This document shows, piece after piece, positions 36,308-44,895 of a DNA stretch of 64,000 bases. The notes under the pieces are model-generated. The model worked only from the letters and a program-made list of their open reading frames with translations. It was not told the origin of the DNA and ran no database searches. Location: contig JAIPBL010000001.1 of NCBI GenBank assembly GCA_021739645.1, forward strand, positions 1-64,000, in the 5' to 3' direction. The position numbers and the translations under genes are program-made. Each line of letters opens with the position of its first letter. Positions within the stretch are counted from its first letter, which is position 1. Origin of the DNA: Saprospiraceae bacterium. Its GTDB lineage: Bacteria > Bacteroidota > Bacteroidia > Chitinophagales > Saprospiraceae.

Positions 36308-38329
36308 CTACTCAATCACGAACGTCTTTGATGCAACGTTCACGTCGGTTGCGCTCATGGACAGTGCCTTTCCGCCCCGGGTCATGGTGTCCTCATTGAA
36401 AAATGAATCTGTGAAGACTTTTTCAAAAGGATTTTTTGGAACGGACCTGCTCTGCCCCCTGTTTTTGGAAATGCTTCGCAAATCAATAGGCTGGTCGGTA
36501 GCTATCAATTTGAACACCTCCATTCCCGAAGGTGGGCCGATGACGAAGCGCTTTGGCACTTCATAGCTGCTACCAGCTGACACCACGAATTCAGAGGGTG
36601 TTTCCTTTGTTCCCTCCATGGGCATCAGCACAGTGACAACGTTATTCGGCTGTATGTCGATCAAGGTAAAATAAGCTGTTTTGTGCCCGTCATTGGTCAC
36701 TTTTATTCTGAAACCGTCATCAATATCAAAGTGTAAATTCCCGTTTTCGTCCATTTTCGCTGTAGCGGGAATGTCTCCCAAATATGCCTTTGTTTTTGGG
36801 TCGTATTTGATGGGGATGATTTCAAAACTGACTGGCAAATAGTAGCTTTCCAGTTCAAGGTTTTTCAAATACCTGGCCTGGCCGAAGGCCTTCATTTGTT
36901 TCAAAATGTTGTCGGCCAATAGTTCTGGCCGCTGGTTTTCTTTAAAAGTCTCGATGACGATACCGCCACTTGTAATCAATTGTACCGCTGCACCTCGGCT
37001 TGCGTCGTCGCTGAGGGTGAGATTGAGTTCCGCATCAGGTTCCTCTTTTACCACGGGCATTTTTTCCAGCCTGCTTCGCAAAAAAGGCAGCACAGGATGA
37101 CCTGGTGGCAGTGAGTTGGTGAAACTGACGCCCAAGTCGCCAAAACTCTGTTCCAGCACAAAAACCCACGCGGACATAGCAACCTCCTGGTCTAGTTCGG
37201 CATCCAATTCAACGGTGCTTGAGGTTGGGTCGCCATCGATTACGGTGCCTTTGGTCAATGGTGTAGCGCCAGCAATGGAGCGAGTTTCGGGTGGGTAAAA
37301 TCCGAGGATAGCACCACGCTGAAGGCCATGCAACCAACCTGCTTCCACGATAATGGAACTAGGGTCGTTCCAGCTTGCCACCCGGTAAAACTCGGGGGCT
37401 CCGACTATCCGTCCAGCCATGATCTCTTGGTCGAGCGAACCCTCAACCTGGGGGTTTTGGCTGGGTGCAATGGCAGACATTTCAAGCTTTATTTGCTCAA
37501 ACAAACCCCGATAGGTGGTGCTCTGAGCGGCCAAAGCAAATTTTTTGCTAAAAGCATAACTCAATGAGCCTACGCCGTTTTTATTTTCGTCCTTCGTCTC
37601 GAAGTTGAGCTGATGCTGTGCTGCTCCAAAAAAGGCCACCATTGGCGCTAAACTGCGCTCGTCTTTTTCACTAACTTCGAGGGCTGAGGGGTCTTTTCCC
37701 GTTTTGGAATTGCCGGTTACGTACGCAGGCGAGGCCATCTTGGTCAACGTCCCACGTGCCTTGCCAATACCTCGGGTACCTGTGCCGGAATGGCAGGCAT
37801 CTAGCACGGCCAGCATGTTTCCAGTTGGCCCTAGTTTCCGGCGTACCTCGTCCAACAACTGACCCAATTCATCATCACGTAGCAAATTTTCGCCTTCGTA
37901 AACCCCCTCCTGAAAATTCAGGGGTGAATTGATGGGTACGAGGGCTTCGTCGTAACCGTCCAATTCGTCGTTGTTGTCGTCAGCAACCTGCTGACCGTGG
38001 CCGGAAAAGTGGAAATAGGCCACGCCGCCGGGCTTGGCAGTTTCCACCAAATATTGGCGGATTGCCTGTACGATACCAACTTTTGTTGCAGCTTCGTCCG
38101 TCAGCACATGGATTTCGCTTTCGGCAAAACCCTGCTTAATCAGTGCATTCTTGATGAGCGCCACATCATTCAAAGAGCTGATTTGCGGCCATCCTGTTTC
38201 AGCAGGATAGTCCCCAATCGCTACCAAGAGGGCTGATTTTGGAGGATCGGCAGCGAGGACGTATTGGGCATTGCCAACCAAGAAAAATATGGCAAATGCG
38301 CAGATGACCAAAGAAACAAAGTTTCGCAT
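36308..38329 (-). CDS. Exported caspase family protein with C-terminal DUF4384
   Basis: 673 residues, signal peptide to about 26 (VLAAD). The caspase domain resembles true type I metacaspases more than the neighbouring array: HFSGHGQQVADDNNDELDGYDEALVP with H111, and LAVLDACHSGTG with C179. There is no EF-hand-like loop and no TPR. The middle has beta-rich segments (SIIVEAGWLHGLQRGAILGFYP). Residues about 545-650 match DUF4384 (FRIKVTNDGHKTAYFTLIDI, VTVLMPMEG, VIGPPSGMEVFKLIATDQP), which accompanies exported caspases in other bacteria. It should be active. It is divergent from the ECF sigma gene (162-base gap) and shares an operon with the barrel protein downstream. A different lineage from the caspase-TPR genes. 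Confidence 0.88.
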   Translation of the reverse strand: MRNFVSLVICAFAIFFLVGNAQYVLAADPPKSALLVAIGDYPAETGWPQISSLNDVALIKNALIKQGFAESEIHVLTDEAATKVGIVQAIRQYLVETAKPGGVAYFHFSGHGQQVADDNNDELDGYDEALVPINSPLNFQEGVYEGENLLRDDELGQLLDEVRRKLGPTGNMLAVLDACHSGTGTRGIGKARGTLTKMASPAYVTGNSKTGKDPSALEVSEKDERSLAPMVAFFGAAQHQLNFETKDENKNGVGSLSYAFSKKFALAAQSTTYRGLFEQIKLEMSAIAPSQNPQVEGSLDQEIMAGRIVGAPEFYRVASWNDPSSIIVEAGWLHGLQRGAILGFYPPETRSIAGATPLTKGTVIDGDPTSSTVELDAELDQEVAMSAWVFVLEQSFGDLGVSFTNSLPPGHPVLPFLRSRLEKMPVVKEEPDAELNLTLSDDASRGAAVQLITSGGIVIETFKENQRPELLADNILKQMKAFGQARYLKNLELESYYLPVSFEIIPIKYDPKTKAYLGDIPATAKMDENGNLHFDIDDGFRIKVTNDGHKTAYFTLIDIQPNNVVTVLMPMEGTKETPSEFVVSAGSSYEVPKRFVIGPPSGMEVFKLIATDQPIDLRSISKNRGQSRSVPKNPFEKVFTDSFFNEDTMTRGGKALSMSATDVNVASKTFVIE

Positions 38330-38491
38330 GATGATTGTTTTACTGGTTGGTTCGGATGGTGATTGAGATGGAAATGTATACAGTTTTTACCATTTGGTTA
38401 TCATCACGCTCTTTTTTTTGAAAAAAACAAACCTTGTGCAGCATAACCAAGCGATATTGCATTAACAATAACAAACCGCAGGACAAAACCT

Positions 38492-39037
38492 TTGAATTCA
38501 ACCGACGAAGATATCATCCATGGCTGCCGCAAAGGCGAACGAAAAGCACAACAGGCACTGTATGAAAAATACAAGCCCATGCTTTTCAGCATTTGCTTGC
38601 GCTATGCCTCCGGTTGGCATGAGGCCGAGGACTGGCTACAGGATGGGCTTGTGCGCATCTTCGCCAATCTCTATCAGTACCAACCAACAGGCGCATTTGG
38701 CGCTTGGCTGCGCCGGGTGATGGTCAATTCGTCGCTGGAACAGTTGCGCAAGCGCAAAAGAGCGTTCAGCACTGTCGAAATTGGCGAAGTAGCAGTTACG
38801 TTTGAGGCAGACGACAACCTCTTTGCCAAGTACCGGGAAGAAGCATTGGTGCGGATGTTGCAACAGTTGCCGGAGGGCTACCGAGCGGTTTTCAACCTCT
38901 ACGTGATGGAAGAATACTCGCACCATGAAATTGGCGAGATGCTTGGTATTGCAGAAAGTGCTTCCCGTTCACAGCTTTCAAGGGCAAAAGCCATGCTCCG
39001 TAAAATGCTGGAAAAGAGCATGAGAGCAGAAATCTAG
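38492..39037 (+). CDS. ECF-type RNA polymerase sigma factor
   Basis: 181 residues from a TTG start at 38492; no in-frame ATG fits before region 2. Region 2 is seen as ALYEKYKPMLFSICLRYASGWHEAEDWLQDGLVRIFANL (about 25-64, quoted in parts elsewhere) and region 4 as LQQLPEGYRAVFNLYVMEEYSHHEIGEMLGIAES with helix-turn-helix SASRSQLSRAKAMLRKML. It directs transcription of a regulon not visible here. 74 bases downstream is a membrane protein with a barrel domain that could be its anti-sigma partner. Divergent from the caspase-DUF4384 operon. Confidence 0.9.
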   Translation: MNSTDEDIIHGCRKGERKAQQALYEKYKPMLFSICLRYASGWHEAEDWLQDGLVRIFANLYQYQPTGAFGAWLRRVMVNSSLEQLRKRKRAFSTVEIGEVAVTFEADDNLFAKYREEALVRMLQQLPEGYRAVFNLYVMEEYSHHEIGEMLGIAESASRSQLSRAKAMLRKMLEKSMRAEI

Positions 39038-39110
39038 AACTATTCAGTCATTTGATAAATGGGGTTCTCCATTTAGAACAGATGGACAAGGATAATTATA
39101 TCGCAAAGAA

Positions 39111-40376
39111 ATGGCAGAAAATCAACATAACGACAACCTGGAACAGTTCTTCAAGGCAAACTTGGAGCGTTATTCCCCGGTGCCTTCTGACGACTTCTGG
39201 GCGAGGATGGAACCGGTGATTCCTGTCAAGCCTTCGTTTTGGGCTGGCTGGAGTTCGAGAATCGGCAAATGGGTTGGTATTGGCATGGCAGTGGCATTGG
39301 TCGTCATGGTGCTGTGGCTCTGGCAGCGGGACAGGGCGCAGTTGGCTCGGCTTTCAAAGACCGTGGAAAAACAGCAACTTCAAATTGAGCGGCTTGACGG
39401 AATGAAGCTGGAGGCAAACCCTGCTACAGAAACTCGGCCAGTGCTATCACGGCCAAATTTGAATTCCGATGCTCCGCAAAGTCCGGTTTCAGGTGAACCG
39501 CAAGCGGCAGTTGACGAGCCGATTTTTACCCCAAAAAATAGCACAACACAGCCTAAAAATGAGGCAACTAGTTTTTTACCCAGAAAGCAAAATGCTGTTA
39601 ACGGAAGTACACCAGCAGCTATTTTGAGGGAATTGCTGCCTGTGGAAATGATTGAGAATCAGTCCATCGCTAGCCAGAAAAACCCAGTGGAGGCGGTCAT
39701 ATTGTCAGAAAAGACTGCAGACAAACAGACCACCACCAGTGAATCAGAAGTGGCTTCCATGCTGCCGATTCCAAATTTCCTGACGACGAGTAATATGCCC
39801 GTGCTATCGAATTCGATAAGCAGGTCCTTGTTGGTGAAAACGCATATTAAACGGCCGCAAAACCCCTATCCAAGGTTTTCTATCGAGAGTGGCGCTACGG
39901 CATTTCGATTGCCATTGGGCCGTCTTTTTCAACAAGATACATTCTTGTCTGGACACACGGCGTTGTCAGGTGGTGCTGGGTTGTGGTTGAACTATGACCT
40001 CAATTCCAGAATTTCCGTGCAAACGGGCTACCAGTTCAAAAACCTTCGGGCAAGCAGACTGGAGCTTCGCTACAACAGCTTCCCGCTCACGATAAAACAT
40101 CGATGGTTTTGGAGCCGCAAAGTGGATTTGGAGGGCAAAGCAGGCATGAGCCTAAACAGCCTCGTCAGTGCCCTAACGGATTCTGACGGACAATCGGTGA
40201 AGGGCCTAAAAACAACTTGGGTCGGGCTGCACGGCGGAGTAGCCGCCGCTTGGTTGCTCAACGACAACCTGACGCTAGTGGCAGGTCCAAATCTAGGTTG
40301 GTCACTTACACCCATGACGACTGGGCGGCGGAGCTGGGAAATGGGAATTGGGGCGAGCTTGCGGTATCAGCTTTGA
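39111..40376 (+). CDS. Putative anti-sigma/trans-envelope protein: TM anchor plus outer-membrane barrel domain
   Basis: 421 residues. The N-terminus (1-45; DNLEQFFKANLERYSPVPSDDFWARMEP) is short and cytoplasmic in character, followed by one transmembrane helix (about 54-73, GIGMAVALVVMVLWLW). Then comes a long Ser/Thr/Pro/Asn-rich linker (about 100-255), and from about 260 a beta-barrel-like domain (FSIESGATAFRLPLGR, SGGAGLWLNYDL, SVQTGYQFKNL), ending GIGASLRYQL. Such proteins downstream of ECF sigma genes in Bacteroidota may tether the sigma factor and reach the outer membrane. No canonical zinc anti-sigma motif is present. Function inferred from position and topology. Confidence 0.65.
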   Translation: MAENQHNDNLEQFFKANLERYSPVPSDDFWARMEPVIPVKPSFWAGWSSRIGKWVGIGMAVALVVMVLWLWQRDRAQLARLSKTVEKQQLQIERLDGMKLEANPATETRPVLSRPNLNSDAPQSPVSGEPQAAVDEPIFTPKNSTTQPKNEATSFLPRKQNAVNGSTPAAILRELLPVEMIENQSIASQKNPVEAVILSEKTADKQTTTSESEVASMLPIPNFLTTSNMPVLSNSISRSLLVKTHIKRPQNPYPRFSIESGATAFRLPLGRLFQQDTFLSGHTALSGGAGLWLNYDLNSRISVQTGYQFKNLRASRLELRYNSFPLTIKHRWFWSRKVDLEGKAGMSLNSLVSALTDSDGQSVKGLKTTWVGLHGGVAAAWLLNDNLTLVAGPNLGWSLTPMTTGRRSWEMGIGASLRYQL

Positions 40377-40424
40377 TATTGGGGTAAGTAATTGATTTTC
40401 AAAATCTTATAAAACTACTTTGAC

Positions 40425-41126
40425 TTGAAAAACTTTACGATTTTCCTTTTGATTACCCTTCCAATAATTGTTTTCGGTCAAAAAAACGCCAACTTGGAAA
40501 TAACCTCCAGCCTCAATTTTACCGACTATTCCAACAAAATCGGAAAAACAGAAGGCCGTTTAAACTACGATTTTGGAATGGCGATGTCACTTCCAACGAA
40601 GCACTCTAACAGGGAATGGGTGTTGGGCTTGCGTTTCATGGCTTATGGCGACAAATCAAAAAGTGGTGGCCTGCGCTGGGGCAGCCAGCATGACGGAATG
40701 GGTGGTTTTGACCCCAATGCACCAAGCCTGGAAAATGTATCAGGCTTTGAATCCAAATCAAATTTATTTTATGTCGAGGTGCCTGTAGCCTATCGCCTTT
40801 ACCTGCTGAATGGCAGAACAAGGCTATTCGTACAAGCAAATGCTGGCCCTTCCATTTACCTCACCTATCGAAACGCAAACACCACCTCTTATGGCGATGG
40901 TACAAGCCAAACTTATGTCCAAACAGGTTATGATGACAATTTTAGGAAGCTAAATGCGGTTGCTGGGCTTTCCATGGGAATAGAAATTCCAGTCAGCGAT
41001 AAGCTGGGAATACAGTTACAGCCGCATGGCCAGATGCAACTTTTAAGTATCGCCTCCAATTCGGAGACTGGCGCAAAATGGTATGCCTTCGGTCTCCGAA
41101 CAGGCCTCCGTTACCGATTATTTTGA
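40425..41126 (+). CDS. Outer-membrane beta-barrel protein
   Basis: 233 residues from a TTG start (LKNFTIFLLITLP), signal peptide to about 18 (IVFGQ). The rest is alternating strands typical of PorT/OmpW-like barrels (YVEVPVAYRLYLLNG, LFVQANAGPSIYLTY, NAVAGLSMGIEIP) and ends in TGLRYRLF with the terminal Phe expected for barrel assembly. Third gene of the sigma-factor operon, 48 bases after the previous one; terminated by the hairpin at 41149. Function unknown. Confidence 0.72.
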   Translation: MKNFTIFLLITLPIIVFGQKNANLEITSSLNFTDYSNKIGKTEGRLNYDFGMAMSLPTKHSNREWVLGLRFMAYGDKSKSGGLRWGSQHDGMGGFDPNAPSLENVSGFESKSNLFYVEVPVAYRLYLLNGRTRLFVQANAGPSIYLTYRNANTTSYGDGTSQTYVQTGYDDNFRKLNAVAGLSMGIEIPVSDKLGIQLQPHGQMQLLSIASNSETGAKWYAFGLRTGLRYRLF

Positions 41127-41148
41127 ATAAACAACCTATCTAAAACTC

Positions 41149-41187
41149 AGCGCTGACAGCAACCAACAAGCTGTCAGCGCTTTTTTA
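41149..41187 (+). terminator. Hairpin terminator of the sigma-factor operon
   Basis: Arms AGCGCTGACAGC (41149-41160) and GCTGTCAGCGCT (41170-41181), perfect, followed by TTTTTT on the plus strand. Confidence 0.9.
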
Positions 41188-41264
41188 TTGGATAAAATCA
41201 AAAACCTCATCTTTGCCCCAGCAGTCGAAATTATCCAACCTAGACACCGACTGCGCCTGTTGAT

Positions 41265-42284
41265 ATGCCAACTATGCCAATCTCCATCCTCCTGCCAACG
41301 TTCAACACTGCCCCATACTTGGCGGAGTGTCTCGATAGCATATTGGCGCAGACGGAACAGGACTGGGAACTCATCGCCGTCAACAACTTCTCCACCGACA
41401 CCAGCCCTGAAATCCTGCAAGCTTATGCCGCCCGTGACCACCGTATCCGCTTTTTTCACAACGACGATATTTTGGGTAAAACGGGTGTGTCGCCCGCCAT
41501 GCGCTTCGCTTTTCGTCAGGCCACTGGGCAATTCATCACCCGGATGGACAGCGACGACATTATGCCGCCTGACCGCCTTTTTTTGATGAAAAAGCTGCTG
41601 CTGCAACATGGCCTTGGGCATGTTGCCACAGGCGCCGTACAGTTTTTTGGAGAAGATGGAGTGGGGGAGGGCTTTCGCAAATACGAGGCTTGGCTGAATA
41701 GGCTCGCAGCATCTGGCGGTCATTTCGAAGTAATTTATCGGGAAAACGTGCTGCCTTCGCCCGTCTGGATGGCTTGGCGGGAGGATTTGGAGCGGGCAGC
41801 TGCCTTTGCTGAGGACATTTACCCCGAAGACTACGACCTTACCTTCCGCCTGCGTCATGCGGGCTGCCAAATCGTGGCCACTACCGAGCTGCTCCACCAC
41901 TGGCGGGAGCGTCCCGACCGCACTTCCCGCACTGACCCCAAGTACCTTGACAACAACTATCTCGACCTGAAAACGCAGTGGTTTCTTCGCACCGACTACG
42001 ACGATTCACGCCCCCTCGTGCTCTGGGGAGCTGGGCGGAAGGGCAAGCGGCTGGCTGCGTTGTTGCGCACCTGCGACGTACCATTCCGGTGGGTCTGCGA
42101 CCAGCCCAGCAAATGGGGGCATGTGGTAAGCGGCGTGGCGATGGAGGATTTTGAAATCTTGTCAGAATTGCCTGATTGCCAAGTGATTGTGGCGGTGGCA
42201 GCGGTGGATGGACAGGCGTTTATCCTTGATTTTTTTGAAAAAAATAGGATGAAGGCGGGTCGGGATTTTTGGTTTTTTTGTTGA
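41265..42284 (+). CDS. Family 2 glycosyltransferase with C-terminal Rossmann-like region
   Basis: 339 residues. The GT2 N-terminus is ISILLPTFNTAPYLAECLDSI, with the nucleotide-sugar DxD-type motif RMDSDD at about 93-98 and VWMAWREDLERA, EDYDLTFRLRHAG in the acceptor half. After about 240 comes LVLWGAGRKGKRLAALL and VIVAVAAVDGQAF, which resembles a small Rossmann or TrkA-like domain joined to the transferase. Sugar and acceptor cannot be told; likely cell-surface polysaccharide. Alone between the sigma operon and the convergent NTPase gene (3 bases apart). Confidence 0.82.
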   Translation: MPTMPISILLPTFNTAPYLAECLDSILAQTEQDWELIAVNNFSTDTSPEILQAYAARDHRIRFFHNDDILGKTGVSPAMRFAFRQATGQFITRMDSDDIMPPDRLFLMKKLLLQHGLGHVATGAVQFFGEDGVGEGFRKYEAWLNRLAASGGHFEVIYRENVLPSPVWMAWREDLERAAAFAEDIYPEDYDLTFRLRHAGCQIVATTELLHHWRERPDRTSRTDPKYLDNNYLDLKTQWFLRTDYDDSRPLVLWGAGRKGKRLAALLRTCDVPFRWVCDQPSKWGHVVSGVAMEDFEILSELPDCQVIVAVAAVDGQAFILDFFEKNRMKAGRDFWFFC

Positions 42285-42287
42285 ATT

Positions 42288-42836
42288 TTAGATAGATGAA
42301 ACAACACGCATAACTTGCTCCACCAAATCTAGCACTGATAATTCCTCTTCCATTTTAAGCACAGGGCATTCCAACTGTTCCAACCATTTTTGCTCTTGTT
42401 GTTTGCTCCGCAATCCGCCACTTTCGTAGTCACAGTTTGCAGCCCAGACTTTGAATTTCTCAAAAACTACCTGCAAATTCCCCCCAGGTTCAAGTTGGGA
42501 ACTGCCATAGCGTAGCCGCTCCCGCTTTTCGATACGGGGAATACGGATTTCGGCGGGCAACCACAGCCAAACCACGAGGTCGAATTGCGGAGCAAAAAAA
42601 TCTCCCCAGCCGCAGAGCGAGCCACTGAGCACCCAAGATTCAGAGGAGGCAAGCCGTTCGGTGAGCAACTTCCGGCGGTGGTCGGGGTTGCGCTTCCGGC
42701 GGTAGGGTAGGGCGTCTTCCGTGAACCAATAAACATCGTCTGTGTCGAAATGCGGGCAGCCAAGCCGCTCCGCAAGAGCTTTGCCGAGGGTGGTGGTCCC
42801 TGCGCCGGGGGCGCCCATGATGTGGATTTTTAGCAT
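42288..42836 (-). CDS. P-loop NTPase/kinase-like protein with variant Walker A
   Basis: 182 residues from ATG 42836 (MLKIHIMGAPGAG). The P-loop reads GAPGAGTTT, with Thr where the Walker A Lys normally sits; this GxGTTT form occurs in a known group of adenylate-kinase-like proteins. Other features are CPHFDTDDVYWF and RRKLLTERLASSESWVLSGSLCGWGDFF (lid-like region). Probably a small-molecule kinase of unknown substrate. The 35 bases before the start contain four copies of a GAGGATTT-like direct repeat, of unknown meaning. Confidence 0.68.
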   Translation of the reverse strand: MLKIHIMGAPGAGTTTLGKALAERLGCPHFDTDDVYWFTEDALPYRRKRNPDHRRKLLTERLASSESWVLSGSLCGWGDFFAPQFDLVVWLWLPAEIRIPRIEKRERLRYGSSQLEPGGNLQVVFEKFKVWAANCDYESGGLRSKQQEQKWLEQLECPVLKMEEELSVLDLVEQVMRVVSSI

Positions 42837-42900
42837 GAGGATTTGAGGATTTGAGGATGCGAGGATTTGGGAGGGCGCTGGTCGAATCTTCAGATCCTCA

Positions 42901-44655
42901 TCAGTCAAGCGGAAGCCCTCCCAATTTCATCACTCGACCAACTGGATAGCGATTCAGCGTTGGCTCGAAGTACGGAGTCTGTTTGTACACAAAGAACAAT
43001 TGCGCCCATTGGCTTTTGGCAAACACCGGGTCGGCTGCTTTTTTTGTTTCCAATTCGGCCTTCACGCTTGGGTTTTCCTGTAAGAAAGCCGCTGCAATAT
43101 CCTCGAAGACATACGGCGAGAAATACTCTTTTTGCCCCAAAATGCCATCGAAATAGTTCCATGCAAAATAGCTGTCCATGGCTTGCGGCTCCATTGTTTC
43201 CATCAGGAAACGAACGGCAGGTTGGTTGGTCAGTGCCACATAGTCGCCTTCGTGGTAAGGCCATGTTGCTGTTTCCTTTTCCACCTCAACGTTGTAGTGG
43301 AGATAATGGCCTTCGTATGCCAGGCGAGTCTCGTATTTGCCGATGCGGTATAGTTCGACCTCCGGCGTAGCGTCGGCAGTGAGACGGAGCAGCTGTACGC
43401 CGTTCATTTGCAACATTTCAATGACCGTTGAGTAAGCCTGCGGGATGATGTATGCCTTCGGTTTTTTTATTTTAAGGCTAGGTTCGAAGTGATTCCAGTA
43501 GGGTATTTTTTTGGTAAACGGCGCTTTTCGGTCGTACCAGAGGCGGTCTAGGCCGGTGACTTCACTGGGCTTGTATTTTCCCTCGTAACCTTTGAAAACG
43601 ATACTGTCCACCTGCTTTTCATCAAGTTTCCAATCGAGGTTTGCATACTCGTTGGACATGGCCTCAGCAACGGCCTGTTTGCGCAAATCTTTGATTCTGC
43701 TATGCTCGATGCTCAGTTCTTTCAGCAGCACTTCCATGAAATCATAGGTGGCTTTCACCCGCAGCGGGAAGGGTTTTAGCATGTGCGTCTCAGGCACAAA
43801 AGCGATGCAGTGGTGCAATGCCGCATAACCGGAACTGTACCTCGGCGAGTCGTAAAAACCATTGATGCCATCAAGTGGCGTCTCTTTGAACTCATTCACG
43901 TAGGGTGCCATTTCTTGGCCACGCTGGCTCATCAGTGTGTTGAGGCGAGGTGACAGGGTGTAGCGCAAATAGCTGCCCAGTACAGTGCCTAGCTTGTCGG
44001 GCTGGGTGGCGAGCATGGTGATGGTGTACTGGTAGTCGGCGCCGTTGGAGGTGTGGTTGTCCACCAGCACATCTGGCTGCCATTGGTTGAAAATTTGGGC
44101 AAAACTGCGGGCGTTCTTGGTGTCACATTTGATAAAATCCCGGTTGAGGTCGAGGTTTTGGGCATTGCCCCGGAAGCCGTAATCCTGCGGGCCGTTCTGG
44201 TTGGCACGGCTGCAGCAGCCCCGGTTCAGCGCCCCGTCTATGTTGTACATCGGGATGATGACGACGACGACATTGTCTAACAACGACTGAAGTTCCTGCC
44301 GTTGCAACATGTCCCGACACAGTACCATGCTGGCGTCCACGCCTTCCGGCTCACCTGGGTGGATGGCGTTGTTGATGAGTAGGATGAGCTTGCCTTGCTC
44401 CCGGAGTTTGGCAGGGTCGAACTCTCCAGATTTTGACACAACAGCGACATGGAGTGGTTTTCCTGAGTCCGTTGGGCCAGCTTCAATGAGTCGCATTTGC
44501 AAGTAGCCAGCATCCAGTTTTTTGTAAAAATCGATGACCTCATTGTAGGTGGCTGTGACGTGGTTGTTTTCCTCAAAAGGGGTTGTGTAGGTGGCTGTTT
44601 GTGCAAAAATTGCAGCGCAAAAAAGGCAAAAAGCGGCAGTACAGAGGTGGTGCAT
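42901..44655 (-). CDS. Exported M14 zinc carboxypeptidase
   Basis: 584 residues, signal peptide to about 19 (AIFAQ). The zinc motif HxxE is present as AIHPGEPEG (H99, E102); the third ligand is expected in VDNHTSNGADYQ, and LDLNRDFIK carries the substrate-binding Asn-Arg. The second half (about 330-584) has no recognised domain. It acts in the periplasm or outside the cell on peptides. The gene's end is 64 bases from the start of the NTPase gene. Confidence 0.85.
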   Translation of the reverse strand: MHHLCTAAFCLFCAAIFAQTATYTTPFEENNHVTATYNEVIDFYKKLDAGYLQMRLIEAGPTDSGKPLHVAVVSKSGEFDPAKLREQGKLILLINNAIHPGEPEGVDASMVLCRDMLQRQELQSLLDNVVVVIIPMYNIDGALNRGCCSRANQNGPQDYGFRGNAQNLDLNRDFIKCDTKNARSFAQIFNQWQPDVLVDNHTSNGADYQYTITMLATQPDKLGTVLGSYLRYTLSPRLNTLMSQRGQEMAPYVNEFKETPLDGINGFYDSPRYSSGYAALHHCIAFVPETHMLKPFPLRVKATYDFMEVLLKELSIEHSRIKDLRKQAVAEAMSNEYANLDWKLDEKQVDSIVFKGYEGKYKPSEVTGLDRLWYDRKAPFTKKIPYWNHFEPSLKIKKPKAYIIPQAYSTVIEMLQMNGVQLLRLTADATPEVELYRIGKYETRLAYEGHYLHYNVEVEKETATWPYHEGDYVALTNQPAVRFLMETMEPQAMDSYFAWNYFDGILGQKEYFSPYVFEDIAAAFLQENPSVKAELETKKAADPVFAKSQWAQLFFVYKQTPYFEPTLNRYPVGRVMKLGGLPLD

Positions 44656-44841
44656 GAACTTGTAATTTGTGAAAAATAGGGGGTGAAGGTAGCTTATTGC
44701 ACTGGACTATTCTTTGTTTATCGTGATTGAAAAACTGTCGCCAAAATGCTTTGTCGCCATTCTTCTCAACCAATATTGTTGGCGGTTTAGATGCCGTTGA
44801 GGTGTTGATTTGCCGCCTGTTGGCAAGGGATGTTATACAAA

Positions 44842-44873
44842 AAAGGCCATCGGGGAACCCCCAATGGCCTTTA
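44842..44873 (-). terminator. Hairpin terminator
   Basis: AAAGGCCAT...ATGGCCTTT with an inner CGGGG/CCCCC pairing; on the minus strand seven Ts follow. It lies just after the stop of the beta-helix gene at 44896. Confidence 0.85.
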
Positions 44874-44895
44874 TATCCTTGCTAATGAAAATCAC

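Noticed and set aside
42288-42836. Inactive NTPase because the Walker A lysine is missing
   Set aside because: The GxGTTT form is common in a group of adenylate-kinase-like proteins, so loss of activity cannot be concluded.
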